This document shows, in pieces, positions 54,195 through 59,367 of a stretch of 59,367 nucleotides of DNA. This DNA is from Crocinitomicaceae bacterium (lineage in GTDB: Bacteria; Bacteroidota; Bacteroidia; Flavobacteriales_D; Crocinitomicaceae): NCBI GenBank assembly GCA_021738405.1, contig JAIPCC010000004.1:1-59367 (forward strand), read 5' to 3'. The position numbers and the translations under genes are program-made. Numbering within the stretch: the first letter of the stretch is position 1; each line of letters begins with the position of its first letter. Below the pieces are notes generated by a model, which saw nothing but the letters and a program-made list of their open reading frames with translations, was not told the origin of the DNA and did not search any database.

Positions 54195-55410
54195 CATTTT
54201 AGTTGCTTGTTCAATTCTAGCCCTCTCACAAGGTGCTTTTGCTCAAAAAGGCAAAAAAACCAACGAGAAAGAAATCGTCAACATTACTTTTGAAGGCGCT
54301 TCCGAAGACCTCACCGAACTCAACGGCATTGAAGCAGCCGGAAAGGGTATTAGCTCACCAACCGAACTCAAAGCCGATTTATTTTCAAAATCTGCCACCG
54401 GAGACATCGGTGTGCCAGTCAACGTCTATGGTTCTGAAGAGCCAACTACCGAAAACGGCGGAAACGTTTATGCAGGAATCGTTGCCTACAAACCGGGTAA
54501 ACTCGCAGGTGAGCGCTCTTACATCACCATTCAGTTGATGCAAGGCAAAGAACCTGTCACCCTCAAAAAAGGTCTCACATATTGCATTGAATATGCGGTT
54601 TCACTTGGTGAGTCGTCTAAATTTGCTTGCAACAACCTTGGAGCTTATCTTTCTAAAGATGCGCCAGGCAACGGCGAAGCTGGTGCCATTTATATGGCCG
54701 GTGACCACGTCATGAAAGCACAACTCAACAAAGTATACAACGGTTTCTTCGGTTGGGAGAAAGTTTGCAATACCTATACAGCTAAAGGCGATGAAAAATA
54801 CATCACCATCGGAAACTTCGACCTCAACGACAAAACACAATTTCAAGCGGTCAAGAAACCAAAAGATGCAGAAGCTGATCCGCTTACACACGCCTACTAC
54901 TACATCGACAACATCATCGTTCGTTTGGTAGACAGCCCAACAGAGTGTGCTTGCTTCAATGCCAAGCCACCAAAAATCGAAGATGGCTTCTCTACATTGG
55001 TTTTTGACAAAACGCCAGAAATCAACGACAAAATGAATACCGAAAAGAAGATTGCTGCGCAAACCATTTATTTCCGTGCGGGTAAAACTTCTTTAACAGA
55101 AAATGCACGTGTGAACCTCGATTTCATCATTTCTCAAATGAATGCCAACCCGGCCATGAAATTAGAAGTAGAAGGTCACAATGACGGTCTTGAAATCAAA
55201 GCAGGCGCCGAAAACGAAGACTACCTCGACATGGACCGCAAGCGCGTGGCAGCAGCTGTGAAGTACTTAACCAACAACGGTATTGCTGAAGAGCGCATCG
55301 TGAAGTCTTACAAATCAGATACTACGCCAAGTGCTGAAATCAGCGAAGACGACGACCAAGAGGTCAAAGACGCTAAAAACCGCAGGGTTGAATTCAGAGT
55401 CAAGCTCTAA
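54166..55410 (+). CDS. OmpA-family outer-membrane protein
   Basis: 414 residues. Signal peptide (1-26, ending GAFAQ). N-terminal beta-rich domain of unknown family (about 30-265, with [13 protein letters not shown] and [10 protein letters not shown]), then an OmpA-like peptidoglycan-binding domain (about 300-414): [44 protein letters not shown] and [10 protein letters not shown]. The usual GHTD reads GHND. Probably links outer membrane and cell wall. Confidence 0.87.
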   Translation: MKLQTTPIRSILVACSILALSQGAFAQKGKKTNEKEIVNITFEGASEDLTELNGIEAAGKGISSPTELKADLFSKSATGDIGVPVNVYGSEEPTTENGGNVYAGIVAYKPGKLAGERSYITIQLMQGKEPVTLKKGLTYCIEYAVSLGESSKFACNNLGAYLSKDAPGNGEAGAIYMAGDHVMKAQLNKVYNGFFGWEKVCNTYTAKGDEKYITIGNFDLNDKTQFQAVKKPKDAEADPLTHAYYYIDNIIVRLVDSPTECACFNAKPPKIEDGFSTLVFDKTPEINDKMNTEKKIAAQTIYFRAGKTSLTENARVNLDFIISQMNANPAMKLEVEGHNDGLEIKAGAENEDYLDMDRKRVAAAVKYLTNNGIAEERIVKSYKSDTTPSAEISEDDDQEVKDAKNRRVEFRVKL

Positions 55411-55445
55411 AAAACATAGAGCTACTTAGCTCAATTTGCTAATAC

Positions 55446-55478
55446 AAAAAAACCGCAGGAGATCCTGCGGTTTTTTTT
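55446..55478. terminator. Bidirectional Rho-independent terminator
   Basis: Perfect stem AACCGCAGGA / TCCTGCGGTT with a 2-base centre, flanked by A run and T run on both strands (55446-55460 and 55463-55478). It serves the convergent OmpA (+) and maf (-) genes. Confidence 0.93.
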
Positions 55479-55500
55479 GTGTTCTTGATGTTGAGACAAA

Positions 55501-56061
55501 TCAGCTTAAATTTTTCAAGAAAGGATAGAGTCTTTGGGTAGGGAGGCCCATGACGTTGGTATACGAACCCCGAATTTCTACGACGCCGATATGTCCAATC
55601 CAGTCCTGAATGCCGTAAGAACCCGCTTTGTCCATCGCTTGGTGCTGTTCCACGTAATGTAGGATATCTGCCAACTTGAGTTCTTGGAAGCGCACTGTAG
55701 TGCAATCTACGAGTTGGTGTTCACCTTGCTCGTCTTTAATGACCACCCCAGTATACACCTCATGGCTTTGCCCAGATAATTTTTGGATCATTTCAATGGC
55801 GGCGGCTTTGCTTGTTGGCTTGCCTAAAACTTCACCGTTTAGGTACACGATGGTATCTGCACAGATGAGTCTTTCTCCTTGGGCGAGTTGTGGCCAAATG
55901 GCAGCAATTTTCTTTCGACAAATAGACAATACCAATTCTTCCGGGCCTAACGAAGGGTCAAAAGATTCGTCTGTATCGGCTGTGAGCACTCGAAAATCAA
56001 ATCCGAGTTCGTTGAGCAATGCTTTTCTTCTTGGTGAAGCGGATCCGAGTACGAGTTGCAT
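55501..56061 (-). CDS. maf: Maf-like nucleoside triphosphate pyrophosphatase
   Basis: 186 residues. Hydrolyses non-canonical or pyrimidine NTPs. Seen: LVLGSASPRRKALLNELGF (substrate site), ICADTIVYLNGEVLGKPTSKAAA (general base Asp), GQSHEVYTGV and DKAGSYGIQDWIG. Last gene of the - run with the UbiA-like gene. Confidence 0.94.
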   Translation of the reverse strand: MQLVLGSASPRRKALLNELGFDFRVLTADTDESFDPSLGPEELVLSICRKKIAAIWPQLAQGERLICADTIVYLNGEVLGKPTSKAAAIEMIQKLSGQSHEVYTGVVIKDEQGEHQLVDCTTVRFQELKLADILHYVEQHQAMDKAGSYGIQDWIGHIGVVEIRGSYTNVMGLPTQRLYPFLKNLS

Positions 56062-56062
56062 C

Positions 56063-56983
56063 TTAAAAATATAGACAAGTCAGACCTAAAATCAGGGCAA
56101 TGGTGGGCAGCCAGCGCATATACTTGGCTAGTATGTTGGGTGCAAGAAAATAAGCTGCAAAACCAACAAGAAAGAATCCTTCGAGCAGACTCAAGACCAA
56201 AGTTGTATAGAAACTCGGTAGTGAAAAATCGGAGATCAGTTTGAGTATGAGAAAAAATACCGCAGGGAGCTGGAGAATGATAAGCGCCAAGAGTGTTGCT
56301 TTTTGTGTGCCAATTTGACGCGGAATGGTATGTGCATCAATGAGGCTATCGCCAGGAATATCGCGGATGTCTTTGATGATTTCTCTGCTCAGGTTGATAA
56401 AAAATGCGCAGATGGCCACAAAATAAATGAAGCGGTAATCCAAAAACGTAGACCAAGTTTCTTCTTGATAAGAGGAGAAGCGGCTATGTCGCTCATTGAG
56501 CACCTGAAAAAACCAGCTCGACAAAAACAAGACCAACCCGGGCAAGGCTGCAAGTATAACGATACCCAAGACCAATTTGCGTTTCCAATAGGCGCTGTAA
56601 AACCAAAGTAAATTGATGCTCAATAAATGCACAAAGACAAAAAGAAGGGTGTCGTAGTGCCAAGATAGGATAACAGCCATCAAGAAGCCAAGGATGTTTA
56701 AGATCCAGTTGGCTAAGATTGCCCAGCGCTTGGCCATGTATTTGGTGAGTACGAGCGCATCGGGTTTGTTGATGCGGTCGGCCTTGAGGTCAAAGTAGTC
56801 ATTGATGATGTGTCCGGCTGCCGCAATGATGAGGGTAGAACACATCAAAAGCCCATAATGGAACGGATGAAAGTCAATGACCACATAAGGGTTTTGCTTG
56901 TGTAGAAAATAGGCTACGCCAAGCATGGCAACTAAAATGGCCAGGAGGTTTTTGACGCGAATGAGTCTTAAGAATGGGATCAT
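56063..56983 (-). CDS. UbiA-family prenyltransferase
   Basis: 306 residues with about eight transmembrane helices. First Asp motif NDYFDLKADRINKPD near residue 62, second DIRDIPGD near residue 195. Transfers a prenyl group to an acceptor within the membrane. In flavobacteria the closest named members are geranylgeranylglycerol-phosphate geranylgeranyltransferases; the acceptor cannot be read from sequence. 4-base overlap with the OmpA/PD40 gene. Confidence 0.88.
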   Translation of the reverse strand: MIPFLRLIRVKNLLAILVAMLGVAYFLHKQNPYVVIDFHPFHYGLLMCSTLIIAAAGHIINDYFDLKADRINKPDALVLTKYMAKRWAILANWILNILGFLMAVILSWHYDTLLFVFVHLLSINLLWFYSAYWKRKLVLGIVILAALPGLVLFLSSWFFQVLNERHSRFSSYQEETWSTFLDYRFIYFVAICAFFINLSREIIKDIRDIPGDSLIDAHTIPRQIGTQKATLLALIILQLPAVFFLILKLISDFSLPSFYTTLVLSLLEGFFLVGFAAYFLAPNILAKYMRWLPTIALILGLTCLYF

Positions 56984-59004
56984 GGTACTATTTTATAACA
57001 GGTTCTGCGGTTTTTCTGATGCGCGGCCTCGATTTGAGCAGCTTCGCTTAAATTGGCAATGGCAGCATTACTGACGATAGGTTGGGTAGCTCCGTAGCCT
57101 TTGAACGTGAGTCGGCTAGCGGCTATGCCTTCTTGGATTAAAAATTCATAAACAGTTTTGGCGCGCGCCTCTGATAAAAGGAGGTTTTTTGTGGCATCGC
57201 CTCGGCTATCTGTGTGGCCTTGGATTTCTATTTTGAGTTGTGGGTTTTTGAGCAAGTAGTTGCTGAGGTTGAGCAGTTCCACTTTTGATTCTGGCCTGAG
57301 GGTGGCTTTGCCGAGGTCAAAAAAGACGTTGTTAAGGACGTTTTCTGCCGTTGAGCTCAGCGGATTGAGCGGCATGTCGAGCAGGTAACTTTTTGCGCCG
57401 GAAAGGTTTGTTAAGTCAAAATTGAGTGAAAAAGGATGGTAACCCGGATGGTTGACTAGCACCGCATAACTCTGATTGACGGGCAAAGGCAGTGTGATTT
57501 TTCCGTCAAAAGCATCGGCCAAACCATCGAATACTTTTTGCCCTGAAGAAAGGTCTGTGAGCTCAATATGCGCCGCGAGTTTCTTGTTATTCGTGGCGTC
57601 AAAAGCAGTGCCTTCAAAGTAAAATGTTTGCACTGCTTGAAGTTCTGAGGGGAGTTCAAAAGTGTAAATGTCAAGTGCGCCATAACCGCCTTGTCGGTCG
57701 GAGGCAAAAAAAGCGATGTCTCCTTGAGCAGAAACGAGCAAGGAATTTTCATCGAAGCGCGTATTGATCGGATAACCAAGATTAACGGGTTTGCCCCAGT
57801 TGCCTTTGGCATCTTTTCTACTCATAAATAAATCAGAGCCGCCAAGGCCGATGTGGCCGCGCGAGGCAAAGTATAAGGTTGTGCCATCCGGATGAATCTG
57901 AACAGATTCTTCGTTAGACGGTGTATTGATGACATTAGACAGTCTTTGTGCTTCAGACCAAGCCCCGTTATCAAGCAGGTAAGCTACATAAATATCGCTA
58001 TTGGCTCTCCCTTCTCTGGTTCTGACTGCGCGAATAAAATAAAGTGTCTGCCCATCAGCACTCAAGGATGGTTGGGTCTCCCAATTGGCCGTATTGACAC
58101 CTCCGGGTAAATTGACCGGGGTTGACCAGCGACCCTTGACTTTTTGGGTGATAAAAAGGTCACAAGATCCTTTGCCTGTGCGGTTGTCGCCGTAATTCGT
58201 TCCGGACGGGTCGGTGCAAGCCACAAAAATGATGGTCTTGCCATCGCCGGATATTGTCGGGGCACCTTCATTCCAAGAGGTGTTGATATTACGTGGCATA
58301 GGGGAAGATAGCTCCCATTTGGATGAATAAGCATTCCAAGTAGAAATATAGAAATCTTCTTGTTCATCGTTGGCGCCCATTTCGTTGACGTGTGGCAATC
58401 TTCGGGTAAAGAGTAGGTTGCGGCCGTCAACTGTCAAAGTAGGGTAATATTCGGGGTAGGGCGTATTGATGCCCTCGCCTACGTTGCGCGGTTCAAAAGC
58501 TCGAGGATTGTTGATAGCTGCGATAGAAAATTCAGCACTGGCTTTGATTTGATAAGCTTGTGCTTGGAATTTTTCGTTGGCATTCGGATTTCTTAAATAG
58601 ATATCGATGGTTTGCAGCGCTTCTTTGTAGTTGCCAATGGTGAGTTGACAAATAGCTAGAAAAAAATGGGTATTGCCACTGATGCTGTGGGTGGGGTCTA
58701 TTTCTAAAGCTTTTTGATAAGAGACTGCTGCATCTGCGTACTTGCGCTGGTACTCTAAAAATTCAGCTTTCAGTAAGTAGGCTTCCCAAAAGTTGGGGTC
58801 TTTGGTGAGCGCGGCATTCAAGAGCACAATGCCTTGCTCATAGTTGGGCGCACCCGTATGTGGATTGCGTTGTTCTGTAGGTGCTTTTTGAGCAGCTTCG
58901 AAGAGCTTGATGGCTTTTTTACTCGTAGTCGAGTAGGGGAATTGTGCAAAAACCGTCTGAAGCGCAAAGAAGAAAATGAAGAGCAATAACTGTTTAAACC
59001 TCAT
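56980..59004 (-). CDS. PorE-like OmpA protein with TPR and WD40/PD40 repeats
   Basis: 674 residues. Signal peptide (1-20; no lipobox). TPR array (about 30-165: LKAEFLEYQRKYADAAVSYQKALEIDPT), PD40/WD40-type beta-propeller (about 185-450: YPTLTVDGRNLLFT, GAPTISGDGKTIIFV, QPSLSADGQTLYFI, VQIHPDGTTLYFA), carboxypeptidase-regulatory-like domain (about 455-545), and a C-terminal OmpA domain (about 560-674: NNVFFDLGKATLRPES, IQGHTDSRGD). This order is that of PorE, a T9SS component, and of related OmpA proteins. Overlaps ubiA and queE by 4 bases each. Confidence 0.85.
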   Translation of the reverse strand: MRFKQLLLFIFFFALQTVFAQFPYSTTSKKAIKLFEAAQKAPTEQRNPHTGAPNYEQGIVLLNAALTKDPNFWEAYLLKAEFLEYQRKYADAAVSYQKALEIDPTHSISGNTHFFLAICQLTIGNYKEALQTIDIYLRNPNANEKFQAQAYQIKASAEFSIAAINNPRAFEPRNVGEGINTPYPEYYPTLTVDGRNLLFTRRLPHVNEMGANDEQEDFYISTWNAYSSKWELSSPMPRNINTSWNEGAPTISGDGKTIIFVACTDPSGTNYGDNRTGKGSCDLFITQKVKGRWSTPVNLPGGVNTANWETQPSLSADGQTLYFIRAVRTREGRANSDIYVAYLLDNGAWSEAQRLSNVINTPSNEESVQIHPDGTTLYFASRGHIGLGGSDLFMSRKDAKGNWGKPVNLGYPINTRFDENSLLVSAQGDIAFFASDRQGGYGALDIYTFELPSELQAVQTFYFEGTAFDATNNKKLAAHIELTDLSSGQKVFDGLADAFDGKITLPLPVNQSYAVLVNHPGYHPFSLNFDLTNLSGAKSYLLDMPLNPLSSTAENVLNNVFFDLGKATLRPESKVELLNLSNYLLKNPQLKIEIQGHTDSRGDATKNLLLSEARAKTVYEFLIQEGIAASRLTFKGYGATQPIVSNAAIANLSEAAQIEAAHQKNRRTCYKIVP

Positions 59005-59367
59005 GGAATCTGCATGTATTTATGCGTCTGTAACGAGATTTTCCAGTTTTTGTTGCGTTTGATGTAGTCGATAATGAGGGGTAGAAAGCGCTCTTGCTTT
59101 TCCCATTCGGTTTGGAGGTAGAGCTCACAAGAAGCTGAAACCTTGGCGGCATGTTGTTCTGCCCATTCGAAATCTGAAGGGTGCGCAATAACCACTTTGA
59201 GTTCTTGGGCCAACGTGTAGGCTTCGGCAATGGGTGCCTTGAATTTTTTGGGCGAGAAGCAATACCAATCTATTTGCCCTTTTAAAGGGTGTACGCCGGC
59301 GGTTTCGATGGCAATTTCATAGCCCTTGGCATGTAGGGCGCTAGTGAGTTCGGTGAGGTTGTGCATG
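59001..59367 (-). CDS. queE: 7-carboxy-7-deazaguanine synthase QueE, C-terminal part (cut by window end)
   Basis: The frame is open to the window edge; the Met at 59366 is internal, as in the family GGEPLMHNLTEL. Seen: YEIAIETAGVHPLKGQIDWYCFSPKK, LKVVIAHPSDFEWAE and the closing ISLQTHKYMQIP. Radical SAM enzyme of queuosine/deazaguanine synthesis. The CxxxCxxC iron-sulfur motif would lie outside the window. First of the queE-porE-like-ubiA-maf run, with a 4-base overlap. Confidence 0.9.
   Translation of the reverse strand, partial: MHNLTELTSALHAKGYEIAIETAGVHPLKGQIDWYCFSPKKFKAPIAEAYTLAQELKVVIAHPSDFEWAEQHAAKVSASCELYLQTEWEKQERFLPLIIDYIKRNKNWKISLQTHKYMQIP

Noticed and set aside
1-59367. CRISPR arrays, integrases, rRNA genes or prophage
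   Set aside because: No regular direct repeats of about 25-40 bases, no integrase or transposase motifs, no rRNA segments were seen on reading both strands.

Overview
The window is a dense stretch of chromosome from a member of the Bacteroidota, most likely a flavobacterium-like lineage. The signs are C-terminal type IX secretion (T9SS) sorting domains, SprB-type repeats, a PorE-like OmpA/WD40 protein, DUF4924, DUF4159, DUF983 and DUF4369 families, a carbamoyl-phosphate synthase large subunit without its MGS domain, a primase whose zinc ligands are mostly lost, no Shine-Dalgarno sequences, and many TAnnTTTG -7 promoter boxes. No phage, insertion sequence, CRISPR array, integron or defence island is visible. 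Apart from a single HsdR N-terminal-like protein the content is core metabolism, envelope biogenesis and information processing.

Layout. 1-4 kb: MeaB GTPase (5' end outside the window) convergent with a secreted CotH/lamin-tail protein. 4-8.6 kb: a large secreted SprB-repeat protein, then a Crp/Fnr regulator overlapping a DUF983 protein, divergent from dnaK. 8.8-23 kb (+): dnaK, alpha/beta hydrolase, carB, polyprenyl synthase, MORN-type lipoprotein, dnaG, mscS-like channel, (pdxJ on -), CBS protein, nadK, an FKBP and a cyclophilin-FKBP fusion. 23-30 kb: DUF4159, ribD and alkB-like on -, a second MscS and a DUF1295 protein on +, then a DinB-like protein and a lipid kinase on -, with a very small membrane-protein reading frame between 27321 and 27483. 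A conserved hypothetical gene precedes two tandem tRNA-Glu genes and rpsT. 30-37 kb: outer-membrane barrel protein, sucD, FKBP lipoprotein, methyltransferase, pRiA4b ORF-3-like protein, tRNA nucleotidyltransferase and RRM protein. 37-48 kb: a small + operon (82-aa protein, OmpH-like lipoprotein, DUF4924), then a long - run with HSDR_N, ald, tsaE, lpxH, two tandem TlpA-like thioredoxins, gatB, purine nucleoside phosphorylase, lpxK, DUF4956 and a VTC-type polyphosphate polymerase domain. 48-55.4 kb (+): purT, M61 peptidase, BNR/sialidase-like protein, ung, hemE, OmpA-family protein. 55.5-59.4 kb (-): maf, ubiA-family, PorE-like OmpA protein and the 3' part of queE, cut by the window end.

How genes work together. 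Several runs look translationally coupled: neighbours overlap by 1, 4, 8, 11, 17 or 20 bases. Envelope functions recur (LpxH and LpxK for lipid A, OmpH-like chaperone, OmpA proteins, TlpA thioredoxins, three FKBP-domain proteins). No stretch longer than about 300 bases lacks a gene. The longest gaps are 27297-27511, which holds the small membrane ORF, and 8634-8809, the DUF983/dnaK divergent regulatory region.

The most interesting signals are regulatory rather than a new gene system. At least nine genes have a TAnnTTTG box ending only 3-6 bases before the start codon, which predicts leaderless or nearly leaderless mRNAs. dnaK has a sigma-54-like element plus an upstream palindrome. I do not see a clearly novel multi-gene system; the VTC/DUF4956 pair is the nearest to an under-explored one.
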